Assembly: GCF_934772795.1 (NCBI RefSeq) | Contig: NZ_CAKVMR010000001.1 | Location: 62,001 to 126,000 of the forward strand | Direction: 5' to 3' | DNA: 64,000 nucleotides | Source of the DNA: an uncultured Holdemanella sp. | Lineage (GTDB): Bacteria > Bacillota_I > Bacilli_A > Erysipelotrichales > Erysipelotrichaceae | Shown here: piece by piece, positions 33,008 through 42,182 of the stretch | How the letters are laid out: each line of letters starts with the position of its first letter | Numbering within the stretch: position 1 is the stretch's first letter | Program-made: the position numbers and the translations under genes | Notes under the pieces: model-generated | What the model was told of the DNA's origin: nothing | What the model saw: only the letters and a program-made list of their open reading frames with translations | Databases searched by the model: none

Positions 33008-34861
33008 ATGGCTTATAACAACAACAATAAAAACAAAAAGAAACCAAATCGAAAAGGGCATAAGAGTTCGTATCAGTCTAATGCACCTAAAAAGGAAGAA
33101 GCTGTAAAGGAAATCACATATAGTGATGCGATTACTGTAGGTCAGTTAGCACAATTGCTTCACAAAAATAGTTCTGAAATCATTAAATTCTTATTTATGA
33201 TGGGAAATATGTCAACAATCAATACTGTATTATCAGATGAGGATATTGAATTGATCTGTATGAACTTCAATGTAGAAGTACATAAAGAAGTTGTTGTTGA
33301 CGAAGATGATATTGAAGAACAACTTCAAAATGTAGAAGAAGACGAATCTAAATTAGTACCTCGTCCTCCAGTTGTCACAATCATGGGTCACGTTGACCAT
33401 GGTAAAACAACATTGTTGGATACAATTCGTAAAGCGAATGTTACAGAAGGTGAATTTGGTGGTATTACACAGCACATTGGTGCGTACCAGGTATCCTTAA
33501 AGGGAAGAAAAGTAACATTCTTAGATACACCAGGTCACGAAGCCTTTACTGCAATGCGTGCTCGTGGTGCGGAAGTAACGGATATCGTAATTATCGTTGT
33601 TGCGGCCGATGATGGTGTAATGCCTCAGACAAAAGAAGCGGTAGACCATGCCAAAGCTGCAGGTGTTCCAATTGTAGTTGCCGTTAATAAAATTGATAAG
33701 CCAGGCGCAAATCCAGATCGTATCATGTCCGAAATGAGTGAACTAGGAATTATGCCTGAAGAATGGGGTGGAGATACAATCTTTACTCAAGTATCTGCGA
33801 AAAAGGGAACAGGTGTTCCAGAATTGTTGGAAACGATGTTATTAGTTGCAGATATGCAAGAATTAAAGGCAAATCCAGATACAAATGCTTCTGGTACTGT
33901 TATTGAAGCGAAGTTAGATAAGGGTCGTGGACCAGTTGCGACAGTGTTAGTACAACGTGGTACATTACATACGGGAGATAGTCTTGTGGTTGGTACTTCT
34001 TATGGTCGTGTTCGTAAGATGACAAACGATCGTGGTATGGAAATCAAACATGCAGAACCAAGTTGTCCAGTTGAAATCATTGGTTTAAATGAAGTGCCTA
34101 GAGCTGGTGATGTCTTCATGTCTTATGATAGCTATAAGAAAGCAGCTGAAATTGCTGGTCATCGTTTGGATAAACAAATTGAAAAAGAACGTAATTCAAC
34201 AAGTGCAATGTCTTTGGAAGATTTGGCTAAGAAAATTGATGAGGGTGATGTTCAAGAAATCAATGTCTTGATCAAAGCCGATGTTCAGGGTTCTGCCGAA
34301 GCTTTAAAGGCAAGTATGGAAAAACTAGAAGTCGATGGAAATGTTCGTATCAATGTCATTCGTTCAACAGTAGGTACAATTACAGAATCTGATATCTTAC
34401 TAGCAAGTGCATCGAATGCGATCATTTATGGTTTCAACATTCGTCCTAGTGCAGCCATTCGTAAAAAAGCCGAAGAAGAAGGAGTGGAAATCCGTTTACA
34501 CAACATCATCTATAAGGCTTTAGAAGAATTACAAGCAGCTATGAAGGGTATGCTTGCACCAGTATATGAAGAAGTTGTGATTGGTCAGGCGGATGTTCGT
34601 CAAATCTATAAGGTAAGTAAGATTGGTACAATTGCCGGATGTATGGTTACGGATGGTAAGATGAAGCGTGATTGTAAAGTTCGTTTGATCCGTGAAGGTA
34701 TTGTTGTTTATACCGGTAAACTTGGATCATTACGTCGTTTTGAAAATGATGTTAAGGAAGTTATAAATGGTTACGAATGTGGTATGACAATCGAAAACTT
34801 TAACGATATTAAAGTAGGAGATATTATAGAAGGCTTCGAAGATCAGGAAGTGGAAGAATAG
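33008..34861 (+). CDS. infB: Translation initiation factor IF-2
   Basis: A 617-residue GTPase that brings fMet-tRNA to the 30S subunit. The N-terminus is short and Asn/Lys-rich, followed by an IF2_N domain ([21 protein letters not shown]). G1 is GHVDHGKT (127-134), then DTPGHEAF and NKIDKPGA. Domains II-IV follow, with C-terminal motifs such as [13 protein letters not shown]. It is about 100 residues shorter than B. subtilis IF-2, all from the N-terminal extension. Confidence 0.98.
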   Translation: MAYNNNNKNKKKPNRKGHKSSYQSNAPKKEEAVKEITYSDAITVGQLAQLLHKNSSEIIKFLFMMGNMSTINTVLSDEDIELICMNFNVEVHKEVVVDEDDIEEQLQNVEEDESKLVPRPPVVTIMGHVDHGKTTLLDTIRKANVTEGEFGGITQHIGAYQVSLKGRKVTFLDTPGHEAFTAMRARGAEVTDIVIIVVAADDGVMPQTKEAVDHAKAAGVPIVVAVNKIDKPGANPDRIMSEMSELGIMPEEWGGDTIFTQVSAKKGTGVPELLETMLLVADMQELKANPDTNASGTVIEAKLDKGRGPVATVLVQRGTLHTGDSLVVGTSYGRVRKMTNDRGMEIKHAEPSCPVEIIGLNEVPRAGDVFMSYDSYKKAAEIAGHRLDKQIEKERNSTSAMSLEDLAKKIDEGDVQEINVLIKADVQGSAEALKASMEKLEVDGNVRINVIRSTVGTITESDILLASASNAIIYGFNIRPSAAIRKKAEEEGVEIRLHNIIYKALEELQAAMKGMLAPVYEEVVIGQADVRQIYKVSKIGTIAGCMVTDGKMKRDCKVRLIREGIVVYTGKLGSLRRFENDVKEVINGYECGMTIENFNDIKVGDIIEGFEDQEVEE

Positions 34862-34862
34862 T

Positions 34863-35201
34863 ATGTCATTAAAAACAGAACGTATGGAAATGACAATTCA
34901 AAGAGAGATTTCACGTATTCTTCAATTTGAATTGAAAAATCCGAACTTAGGTTTTTGCACGGTAACGGATGTACAATGTACAAATGATTTATCACAAGCC
35001 AAAGTCTATGTTACATTCCTTGGAAAACAAGGTCGTAATGATGCGGGTATGCGTGTTTTAAATCAATCAAAGGGTTTCATTCGTTCTCAAGTTGCAAAAA
35101 AAATTAAGATTCGTAAGATGCCAGAATTGATATTTATTCAAGATACAAGTCTTGAACAGGGAAATAAGATCGAAAACATCTTAAAGGAAATTGAAAAATA
35201 G
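34863..35201 (+). CDS. rbfA: Ribosome-binding factor A
   Basis: A 112-residue KH-like protein that helps mature the 16S 5' region. RISRILQFELKNPNLGF-type start, SQAKVYVTFLGKQG and PELIFIQDTSLEQGNKIENIL are typical. One base separates it from infB. truB and ribF, which often follow, are instead at the end of this window. A terminator follows. Confidence 0.95.
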   Translation: MSLKTERMEMTIQREISRILQFELKNPNLGFCTVTDVQCTNDLSQAKVYVTFLGKQGRNDAGMRVLNQSKGFIRSQVAKKIKIRKMPELIFIQDTSLEQGNKIENILKEIEK

Positions 35202-35227
35202 AGAAGACTTTAACGGTCTTCTCTTTT
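35201..35227 (+). terminator. rimP-rbfA operon terminator
   Basis: GAGAAGAC pairs with GTCTTCTC around a 7-base loop, followed by TTTTG. Confidence 0.85.
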
Positions 35228-35356
35228 GTTTTGTATAGATAGAATAAAGCAACAAACGCCTAAGAGTATGTAGGTAATGTTCTTTGACAACAGGTAGGTA
35301 ATGATAAATAATATCCCGGCAATCACATATAATATTTGATGTAGATTCTGTTTCAT
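35210..35356 (-). CDS. Small two-helix membrane protein
   Basis: A 48-residue protein starting MKQNLHQILYVIAGILFIIT, with a second hydrophobic segment (ITYILLGVCCFILSI) and a charged end (NKREDR). AAGGAG lies 4 bases before the ATG, which makes translation plausible. It lies downstream of the thiolase terminator on the same strand and its stop is inside the rbfA terminator stem. I do not recognise the family. Confidence 0.55.
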   Translation of the reverse strand: MKQNLHQILYVIAGILFIITYLLSKNITYILLGVCCFILSIQNKREDR

Positions 35357-35380
35357 GGTACTCCTTTTATAGATTATTAC

Positions 35381-35417
35381 AAAAAAGAGAATCAGTATAT
35401 TAGCTGAATCTCTTTTT
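35381..35417 (-). terminator. Thiolase operon terminator
   Basis: On the minus strand AAAAGAGATTCAG pairs with CTGATTCTCTTTT (one mismatch), followed by TT. It lies 30 bases after the thiolase stop. Confidence 0.75.
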
Positions 35418-35445
35418 AGAAGTAGTTAGTTATTATTGATTTAAA

Positions 35446-36630
35446 TTAGTCACGTTCTACGATAGTAGCACAACCCATACCACCACCGATGCAAAGTGTA
35501 GCTAAACCTTTCTTAGCATCACGTTTTTGCATTTCGTGTAGTAATGTAACTAAAATACGGCATCCACTAGCTCCAACTGGGTGACCTAATGCAACGGCTC
35601 CACCGTTAACGTTAACTTTGCTCATATCGAATCCTAATTCTTTAGCAACAGCTACAGATTGTGCAGCGAATGCTTCGTTAGCTTCGATTAAGTCCATATC
35701 GTCGACTGTTAATCCTGTTCTTTCCATTACTTTACGAGTAGCAGCAACTGGTCCGATACCCATAACTTCTGGTTCAACACCAGCTAATGCACCTTGTACC
35801 CAAGTAGCCATTGGTGTAACACCTAATTCTTTAGCTTTTTCTTCGCTCATAACAACGATTGCAGCAGCACCATCATTGATTCCTGAAGCATTACCAGCAG
35901 TTACCATTCCGCCTTCTTTACCAGAGCAGCAACGTAATTTTGCCAATGTTTCAACAGTTGTTCCTGGACGAGGTCCTTCATCTACTTTGAATTCAACGAT
36001 TTCTTTTTTAACTTTAACTGGAACTGGTACGATTTCATCATCGAATTTGTGTTCAGCCATAGCTTTTTCTGCTTTTTGTTGAGAGTTAGCTGAGAATTCA
36101 TCTAATTCTTCACGAGTTAAGTGCCAACGATCACAGATGTTTTCTGCAGTGATCATCATGTGGTAGTGGTTGAATGCATCTGTTAATGCATCATTTACCA
36201 TTGTATCGATGATAGTAGCATTGTTCATACGGTAACCGAAACGAGCTTTTGTCATAGCATATGGTGCCATTGACATGTTTTCCATACCACCCGCAACAAC
36301 GATGTCAGCTTGACCAGCTTTAATCATTGCAGCAGCTTGGTTAACACAGTTTAAACCAGATCCACAAACAACATTTAATGTTACGGCAGGAACTTCAATT
36401 GGTAGACCAGCTTTGATACTAGCTTGACGAGCCACGTTTTGTCCTTGAGCAGCTTGGATAACGCATCCCATTAATACTTCGTCAACTTGTTCAGGTTTTA
36501 CACCTGCACGGTTCAATGCTTCTTTAATAACGATAGCACCTAAATCAGCAGCTGGAGTGTTACTTAAAGCTCCACCCATTTTACCAATAGCAGTACGACA
36601 TGCACCTGCTAAAACTACTTTTTTTGTCAT
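35446..36630 (-). CDS. thlA: Acetyl-CoA C-acetyltransferase (thiolase), copy 1
   Basis: A 394-residue thiolase condensing two acetyl-CoA to acetoacetyl-CoA, the first step to butyrate. The nucleophilic Cys is in [11 protein letters not shown] (about 88), the catalytic His in [14 protein letters not shown], and the second Cys in CIGGGMG. The start is the ATG after GGAGGAAT; 11 upstream codons are dropped. A palindrome TTCACAAGTGAA (36719-36730) lies upstream. The second thiolase follows upstream on the same strand, about 135 bases away. Confidence 0.95.
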   Translation of the reverse strand: MTKKVVLAGACRTAIGKMGGALSNTPAADLGAIVIKEALNRAGVKPEQVDEVLMGCVIQAAQGQNVARQASIKAGLPIEVPAVTLNVVCGSGLNCVNQAAAMIKAGQADIVVAGGMENMSMAPYAMTKARFGYRMNNATIIDTMVNDALTDAFNHYHMMITAENICDRWHLTREELDEFSANSQQKAEKAMAEHKFDDEIVPVPVKVKKEIVEFKVDEGPRPGTTVETLAKLRCCSGKEGGMVTAGNASGINDGAAAIVVMSEEKAKELGVTPMATWVQGALAGVEPEVMGIGPVAATRKVMERTGLTVDDMDLIEANEAFAAQSVAVAKELGFDMSKVNVNGGAVALGHPVGASGCRILVTLLHEMQKRDAKKGLATLCIGGGMGCATIVERD

Positions 36631-36718
36631 ATTAATATTCCTCCATGTAAGACTATAAGTCATTTACCTTTTAAACTTTAACATAGTGAATGATGAAAAT
36701 CAATCACAAATTAAAAAA

Positions 36719-36730
36719 TTCACAAGTGAA
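36719..36730. promoter_or_regulatory. Palindromic operator candidate upstream of thiolase copy 1
   Basis: TTCACAAGTGAA is a perfect 12-base palindrome between the two thiolase genes. Its factor is unknown. Confidence 0.4.
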
Positions 36731-36738
36731 TCTAAAGA

Positions 36739-36763
36739 AATAAGGAGAACACGTCTCCTTATT
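36739..36763 (-). terminator. Hairpin after thiolase copy 2
   Basis: AATAAGGAGA pairs perfectly with TCTCCTTATT around a 5-base loop, 3 bases after the stop codon. The following T-tract is interrupted, so termination may be partial. Confidence 0.6.
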
Positions 36764-36765
36764 GA

Positions 36766-37971
36766 TTAATCGCACATTTTTACGATAACAGCGGCACCTT
36801 GTCCTCCACCAATACATAGGGAAGCAAGACCAATTTTTGATTTACGTTTTTGCATTTCATATAACAATGAAACTAAGATACGGTTTCCACTCGCACCAAC
36901 TGGGTGACCTAAAGCAATAGCTCCACCATTTACGTTTGTCTTAGCTAAGAAGGCTTCACGATCCATACCTGTAGCTTCTTCTAATTCGTGGATAACACCT
37001 AATGATTGAGCAGCAAATGCTTCGTTCAATTCAACTAAGTCAAGATCTTCGATTTTTAGATCTGCATATTTTAATGCGTTTAAAATAGCTGGTGTTGGAC
37101 CAAGTCCCATAACTCGTGGATCAACTCCACCTTGTCCAAATCCGATAACTTCAGCGATTGGTGTTAAGTTATATTTTTTAACAGCATCTTCGCTGGCAAC
37201 GATAGTAAATGATGCACCATCATTGATACCAGAAGCATTACCTGCAGTAACAGTTCCGTCAGCATTGAATGCTGGACGTAATTTAGCTAATTTTTCTAAG
37301 CTTGTCTTACGAGGGTGTTCATCTGTATCAAATACAACTTCACCTTTACGAGTTTTATAAGTAATAGGAACGATTTCATCTTTGAATTTACCTGCAGCAA
37401 TAGCAGCTAAAGCTTTTTCTTGAGAAGCAAATGCGAATTCATCTTGTGCTTCACGAGAAATGTTGTATTTTTTAGCGATGTTGTCAGCAGTACATCCCAT
37501 GTGAATTCCATACATTGCATCTGTTAAACCATCGTGTAACATAGCATCGACTAATTTTTGGTCTCCCATCTTAGTTCCTGTACGGTTTTTGTAGCTCAAC
37601 ATGAATGGAGCACGAGTCATAGATTCAACACCACCAGCAACATATAAGTCACCAAAGTTAGCTTGAATACGAAGTGTAGCTTCCATAACGGCTTTTAAAC
37701 CTGAACCACATAACATATTGATTGATTGTGCACATACTTCAACAGGAATACCTGCATCGAATGCAACGTGACGAGCAATGTTTTGTCCTAAACCGGCAGC
37801 GATTACGTTACCGATAATAACTTCGTCCAAGTTTGCTGGATCAATGTTTGCTTGTTTAATAGTTTCCTTTAAAACTGTAGCTCCAACAGTTGCTAAATCC
37901 ACATCTGTTAGACTTCCCAAAAAAGTACCAATTGCACTACGTTTCGCAGCAACAATATAAGCTTTTCTCAT
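36766..37971 (-). CDS. Acetyl-CoA C-acetyltransferase (thiolase), copy 2
   Basis: A 401-residue thiolase, clearly diverged from its neighbour. Active-site motifs are NMLCGSGLKAVMEA (Cys), [17 protein letters not shown] (His) and CIGGGQGAAV. It opens MRKAYIVAAKRSAIGTFLG. Two thiolases in tandem could differ in chain-length preference or direction. It has its own promoter (TTGACA/TAGACT) and a palindrome just after the predicted transcription start. Confidence 0.94.
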   Translation of the reverse strand: MRKAYIVAAKRSAIGTFLGSLTDVDLATVGATVLKETIKQANIDPANLDEVIIGNVIAAGLGQNIARHVAFDAGIPVEVCAQSINMLCGSGLKAVMEATLRIQANFGDLYVAGGVESMTRAPFMLSYKNRTGTKMGDQKLVDAMLHDGLTDAMYGIHMGCTADNIAKKYNISREAQDEFAFASQEKALAAIAAGKFKDEIVPITYKTRKGEVVFDTDEHPRKTSLEKLAKLRPAFNADGTVTAGNASGINDGASFTIVASEDAVKKYNLTPIAEVIGFGQGGVDPRVMGLGPTPAILNALKYADLKIEDLDLVELNEAFAAQSLGVIHELEEATGMDREAFLAKTNVNGGAIALGHPVGASGNRILVSLLYEMQKRKSKIGLASLCIGGGQGAAVIVKMCD

Positions 37972-37992
37972 TTGTATACCTACTTTCTACTC

Positions 37993-38006
37993 TGAATCGA
38001 GATTCA
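37993..38006. promoter_or_regulatory. Operator candidate for thiolase copy 2
   Basis: TGAATC-GA-GATTCA is a palindrome lying just downstream of the predicted transcription start (about 38012, minus strand), a good position for repressor blocking. Confidence 0.5.
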
Positions 38007-38018
38007 CTTTACATGCTT

Positions 38019-38047
38019 AGTCTAGTCCTTAAAATAGGGGATGTCAA
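38019..38047 (-). promoter_or_regulatory. Promoter of thiolase copy 2
   Basis: On the minus strand TTGACA, a 17-base gap and TAGACT. Confidence 0.75.
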
Positions 38048-38117
38048 CCACTTGTTTATAATTTCACATGTTAAAAATACTTAATATATATTAATAAGAT
38101 AGGGTATTTGAAACAAT

Positions 38118-38135
38118 TTGTTAAAATATTAACAA
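38118..38135. promoter_or_regulatory. Rex-type operator in the butyrate divergent promoter
   Basis: TTGTTAA-AATA-TTAACAA is a perfect match to the Rex consensus TTGTTAA-N4-TTAACAA. It lies 5 bases upstream of the bcd -35 element. Rex represses fermentation genes and is released by NADH in clostridia and other Bacillota. The rex gene is not in this window. Confidence 0.8.
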
Positions 38136-38140
38136 AATCA

Positions 38141-38169
38141 TTGACGACGCTCAAAAAAGTATGTAGAAT
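38141..38169 (+). promoter_or_regulatory. bcd operon promoter
   Basis: TTGACG, a 17-base gap and TAGAAT. Inverted arms AAAGTATGT (38156-38164) and ACATACTTT (38190-38198) flank the predicted start near 38176 and could be a second operator or a leader hairpin. Confidence 0.8.
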
Positions 38170-38259
38170 ATGACTGTGTGAAAAGTTTAACATACTTTCT
38201 CATGCTATCGATGTCCTAATTCGAATAGTTCAAGAAAACTGGAAAGGAGAACTTCATTT

Positions 38260-39399
38260 ATGGATTTCAATTTAACAGAACAACAATTAATGATGCAAAA
38301 GTTGTTCAGAGAAGTTGCGCAAAACGAAGTAAAAGAAAACGCAGCGGATGTTGACGAAAACGAAAGATTCCCTAAGGAATCTGTAGAAGTGATGCGTCAA
38401 GCTAAGATGCTTGGCATTCCTTATTCTCGCGAATATGGAGGAGCTGGCGCAGATTATTTATGCTACATTTTAGCAATCGAAGAATTGTCTAAAACATGTG
38501 CAACAAGTGGTGTAGTTTTATCAGCTCACACTTCATTAGGTACTTGGCCAATTGCTCAATTTGGTACTGAAGAACAAAAACAAAGATTCTTAACAGATCT
38601 ATGTACAGGTAAGAAATTAGCTGCCTTTGGTTTAACAGAACCAAATGCCGGTACAGATGCTGCTGGACAACAAACAACAGCTGTATTAGATGGTGACGAA
38701 TATGTTATCAATGGTACAAAAATCTTCATTACAAATGCTGGAGAAGCTGATGTATATGTAATTTTTGCCATGACAGACAAAACAAAGGGAACTCGTGGAA
38801 TTTCTGCTTTCATTCTTGAAAAAGGAACTCCAGGATTCACATTCGGTCTTCACGAAAAGAAATTAGGTATTCGTGGATCTGCTACATGTGAATTAATTTT
38901 CAATAATGTACGTATTCCAAAAGAAAACTTATTAGGAAAAGAAGGTATGGGATTCAAGATTGCCATGCAGACACTTGATGGTGGACGTATTGGTATCGCT
39001 GCTCAAGCATTAGGAATTGCTCAAGGTGCTATCGACGAAGCCGTTGCTTATGTAAAACAACGTAAACAATTTGGTCGTCCAATCGCTAAATTCCAAAACA
39101 CTCAATTCCAATTAGCTGATATGCAAACAAAAACAGATGCAGCTCGTTGGTTAGTATACTCTGCAGCTACTGCTAAACAAGAAGGTCGTCCTTATACTCA
39201 ATTAGCTGCTGAAGCAAAATTATTTGCTGCTGAAACTGCTATGGAAGTTACAACTAAGGCTATCCAATTATTAGGTGGATACGGATATACTCGTGATTTA
39301 CCAGTAGAAAGAATGTTTAGAGATGCTAAGATCACTGAAATCTACGAAGGTACTTCAGAAGTACAACGTATGGTCATCTCTGGCGCAATGTTGAAGTAA
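38260..39399 (+). CDS. bcd: Butyryl-CoA dehydrogenase (acyl-CoA dehydrogenase)
   Basis: A 379-residue short-chain acyl-CoA dehydrogenase. FAD- and substrate-binding motifs are LTEPNAGTDA, ITNAGEADVYVIFA and QLLGGYGYTRDLPVERMFRDAKITEIYEGTSE, the last with the catalytic Glu. It reduces crotonyl-CoA to butyryl-CoA. With EtfAB it likely bifurcates electrons from NADH to crotonyl-CoA and ferredoxin, as in clostridia. AAAGGAG precedes the start. First gene of bcd-etfB-etfA-hbd-crt-CoA-transferase. Confidence 0.95.
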   Translation: MDFNLTEQQLMMQKLFREVAQNEVKENAADVDENERFPKESVEVMRQAKMLGIPYSREYGGAGADYLCYILAIEELSKTCATSGVVLSAHTSLGTWPIAQFGTEEQKQRFLTDLCTGKKLAAFGLTEPNAGTDAAGQQTTAVLDGDEYVINGTKIFITNAGEADVYVIFAMTDKTKGTRGISAFILEKGTPGFTFGLHEKKLGIRGSATCELIFNNVRIPKENLLGKEGMGFKIAMQTLDGGRIGIAAQALGIAQGAIDEAVAYVKQRKQFGRPIAKFQNTQFQLADMQTKTDAARWLVYSAATAKQEGRPYTQLAAEAKLFAAETAMEVTTKAIQLLGGYGYTRDLPVERMFRDAKITEIYEGTSEVQRMVISGAMLK

Positions 39400-39419
39400 G
39401 AAAGGAATTGGTGTTGAAA

Positions 39420-40214
39420 ATGAAAATCGTTGTTTTAGAAAAACAAGTTCCGGATTCAACTGAAATCACAGTTGATAAAAAAACTGGTGCGTTAATTCGT
39501 GACGGTGTTCCTGCAATCACAAACCCTGATGATTTAGCTGGTTTGGAAGCTGCATTGGAATTAAAAGACAAAAACCCTGACACTGAAGTTGTTGTAATGA
39601 CAATGGGATTACCTAAAGCTGCTGAAATGTTAAAAGAAGGCGTTGCTATGGGTGCTGACAAAGGTGTTTTATTAACAGACCGTGTATTAGGTGGATCTGA
39701 TACATGTGCTACAAGTATCGCTTTAGCTGCTGCTTTGAAAAAAGTAGGATTCGACTTAGTTATCGCTGGTCGTCAAGCTATCGATGGTGATACTGCTCAG
39801 GTAGGACCTCAAACTGCTGAACGTTTGGATATTCCTCAAATTACTTACGTAGATGAAATCTTAGAAGTAAAAGAAGATTCAATCACAGTAAAACGTTCAT
39901 TAGAAGATGTTGAACAAATCGTGACTGCTAAGTTGCCATGTGTTATCACAACATTATCAGGAATGAACAAACCTCGTTACATGCAATGTGACAATATCGT
40001 TGACTTGTGCAAAGAAGACAAGATCGAAGTTTTAACAAATGCTGAATTAGGAATTGATCCTGAAACAGTTGGATTCAAGGGTTCTCCTACATCCGTTAAG
40101 ACTACTTTCACAAAAGACGTTACTGATAAAACAGAAGTATTCACATTGTCTGAGCAGGAAACTGCAGATATGATTGCTAAGACTTTGAAAGAAAAGCAAA
40201 TCATTACAAAGTAG
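39420..40214 (+). CDS. etfB: Electron transfer flavoprotein subunit beta
   Basis: A 264-residue EtfB. Typical motifs are KIVVLEKQVPDS, DKGVLLTDRVLGGSDT and AGRQAIDGDTAQVGPQTAERL. In bifurcating Etf complexes this subunit holds the flavin that takes electrons from NADH. ATG 39420 is preferred because EtfB starts with MKIVV; TTG 39414 has better spacing to AAGGAA and remains possible. It follows bcd by 20 bases. Confidence 0.95.
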   Translation: MKIVVLEKQVPDSTEITVDKKTGALIRDGVPAITNPDDLAGLEAALELKDKNPDTEVVVMTMGLPKAAEMLKEGVAMGADKGVLLTDRVLGGSDTCATSIALAAALKKVGFDLVIAGRQAIDGDTAQVGPQTAERLDIPQITYVDEILEVKEDSITVKRSLEDVEQIVTAKLPCVITTLSGMNKPRYMQCDNIVDLCKEDKIEVLTNAELGIDPETVGFKGSPTSVKTTFTKDVTDKTEVFTLSEQETADMIAKTLKEKQIITK

Positions 40215-40229
40215 GGAGGATGAAGTAGA

Positions 40230-41261
40230 ATGGCTCGATTTGAAGAATATAAAGATATCTTCGTTTTCGTTGAACAAGAAAACGGAAACATTGCAGAAGT
40301 AAGTTATGAACTTATTTCAGAAGCAAGAAAACTAGTTGCTTCTATCCCTGAATTTGGATACAAAGTAGTTGGTGTATTGCTTGGAGAAAATGTAAAAGAA
40401 AAAGCTCAAGAAGTTATTAGTCATGGAGCTGACAAAGTAATCGTTGTTGATGATGCTTTATTAAAAGACTATTCAACTCAATTCTATGCTGATGCTTTAA
40501 CACAAGTTGTTTTAGCTCACAAACCAGATTCAATGTTAACTGGTGCCACTCCTCTAGGACGTGACTTAGCACCACGTGTAGCTGCTCGTTTAAATGTAGG
40601 TCTAACTGCTGATGCAACTAAGATCGAAGTTGACTTAGAATATGCTAAAGAAAATGGTGAATCATTATTAGACGTAACTCGTCCTACATTCGGTGGTAAC
40701 TTATTCGGTACAATTGTATGTAAAGACACTCGTCCACAGATGGCTACAATTAGACCAAAAGTATTCGAATTGGCTCCAACAGATACTAGCCGTACTGGTG
40801 AAGTTGAAGAATTTACACCAACTTGGAGAACAACAGATCCTCAAGTATTCGTAGAAAAAGTCATCGAAAAAGTTAAAGCAGATGTAGATATCACAAAAGC
40901 TGACATCTTAGTAGGTGCTGGTCGTGGTGCTGAAAACTGCTTAGATGTACTTCAAAAAGTAGCTGACGAATTAGGTGGTGTAGTTTGCTGTACACGTGCT
41001 GTTGTTGAAGATGGATTCTTAGACAAAGATCGTCAGGTAGGTCAAACAGGTAAGACTGTACGTCCTTCATTATATATCGCTTGCGGTATTTCTGGAGCTG
41101 TACAACACTGTGCTGGTATGGATAAATCAGACTTGATCATCTCTATCAACCGTGACCCTCAAGCAGAAATCTTCAATATTTCTAACATGGGATTCGTTGG
41201 AGATTGCGCAACTGTATTACCTTTATTAGTTGAATCAATTAAAGCTGCAAAAGCTGAATAA
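40230..41261 (+). CDS. etfA: Electron transfer flavoprotein subunit alpha
   Basis: A 343-residue EtfA. The C-terminal FAD-binding domain carries VGAGRGAENCLDVLQKVAD, TRAVVEDGFL, QVGQTGKTVRPSLYIACGISGAVQH and NRDPQAEIF. It passes electrons to Bcd. GGGAGG precedes the start. No extra ferredoxin domain is fused at the N-terminus. Confidence 0.96.
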   Translation: MARFEEYKDIFVFVEQENGNIAEVSYELISEARKLVASIPEFGYKVVGVLLGENVKEKAQEVISHGADKVIVVDDALLKDYSTQFYADALTQVVLAHKPDSMLTGATPLGRDLAPRVAARLNVGLTADATKIEVDLEYAKENGESLLDVTRPTFGGNLFGTIVCKDTRPQMATIRPKVFELAPTDTSRTGEVEEFTPTWRTTDPQVFVEKVIEKVKADVDITKADILVGAGRGAENCLDVLQKVADELGGVVCCTRAVVEDGFLDKDRQVGQTGKTVRPSLYIACGISGAVQHCAGMDKSDLIISINRDPQAEIFNISNMGFVGDCATVLPLLVESIKAAKAE

Positions 41262-41281
41262 TAAAAAGGAGCATATTTAAA

Positions 41282-42118
41282 ATGAAAAATGTAGGTGTTA
41301 TTGGTGCTGGAACAATGGGGCAAGGTATTGCCAATGCATTTGCTACAGCTGGATACAATGTAACTGTATGTGATATTAAAATCGAATGGGCACAAAATGG
41401 TATCAACAAAATTGGTGCTAAATTAGATAAATTAGTATCTCGTGAAAAAATAACTGCTGAAAAAGCAGAAGGTATCAAAGCTAACTTAACTGCTGGTGAA
41501 TACAAAGACTTAGCTGACTGCGATTTAATCGTTGAAGCTGTTCTTGAAAAAATGGAAATCAAAAAAGACTTGTTCAAGACTTTAGATGAAATCTGTAAAG
41601 AAGACTGCATTTTTGGAACAAACACTTCAAGTTTAAGTGTTACTGAAATTGCTAACGGAATCAAACACAACGTTATCGGTATGCACTTCTTCAACCCAGC
41701 TGATCGTATGAAATTAGTCGAAGTTATCTCTGGTGAAAATACTCCAGTTGAAACTAAAGAAGCTATCATCGAATGCTCTAAATCATTAGGAAAAACTCCA
41801 GTAGAAGTTGCTGAAGGACCTGGATTCGTAGTTAACCGTATCTTAATTCCAATGATCAATGAAGCTTGCTTCATTTACCAAGAAGGATTGGCAAGTGTTG
41901 AAGATATCGATACAGCTATGAAACTTGGAGCTAACCACCCAATGGGACCATTGGCTTTGGGTGACTTAATTGGATTGGATATCGTTTTAGATGTAATGGA
42001 AGTATTATATACTGAAACAGGAGATCCAAAATATCGTCCATGTACATTATTAAAGAAAATGGTTCGTGCTGGAAAATTAGGTCAAAAAACTAAACAAGGA
42101 TTCTACAGCTACAACTAG
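41282..42118 (+). CDS. hbd: 3-hydroxybutyryl-CoA dehydrogenase
   Basis: A 278-residue NAD(P)-dependent dehydrogenase converting acetoacetyl-CoA to 3-hydroxybutyryl-CoA. The Rossmann motif GAGTMGQGIANAFA is at residues 7-20; catalytic motifs are NTSSLSVTEIA, GMHFFNPADRMKLVE and GPGFVVNRI. AAAAGGAG precedes the start. A terminator-like hairpin follows it, before crt. Confidence 0.97.
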   Translation: MKNVGVIGAGTMGQGIANAFATAGYNVTVCDIKIEWAQNGINKIGAKLDKLVSREKITAEKAEGIKANLTAGEYKDLADCDLIVEAVLEKMEIKKDLFKTLDEICKEDCIFGTNTSSLSVTEIANGIKHNVIGMHFFNPADRMKLVEVISGENTPVETKEAIIECSKSLGKTPVEVAEGPGFVVNRILIPMINEACFIYQEGLASVEDIDTAMKLGANHPMGPLALGDLIGLDIVLDVMEVLYTETGDPKYRPCTLLKKMVRAGKLGQKTKQGFYSYN

Positions 42119-42128
42119 TGAAATAACT

Positions 42129-42157
42129 AAAGTGAAACACTCGTTGTTTCACTTTTT
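42129..42157 (+). terminator. Intra-operon terminator between hbd and crt
   Basis: AAAGTGAAACA pairs with TGTTTCACTTT around CTCGT, followed by TT. No promoter is obvious between it and crt, so crt and the CoA-transferase probably depend on readthrough or an unseen promoter. Confidence 0.8.
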
Positions 42158-42182
42158 ATTTAAATATTAGAGGAGAAAAATC

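Noticed and set aside
35618..36082. 154-codon plus-strand frame opposite thiolase copy 1
   Set aside because: Antisense shadow of a conserved gene, Ala/Ser/Thr-rich without motifs.
41239..41874. 211-codon minus-strand frame opposite hbd
   Set aside because: Antisense to a strongly conserved enzyme gene, with no ribosome binding site or family similarity.
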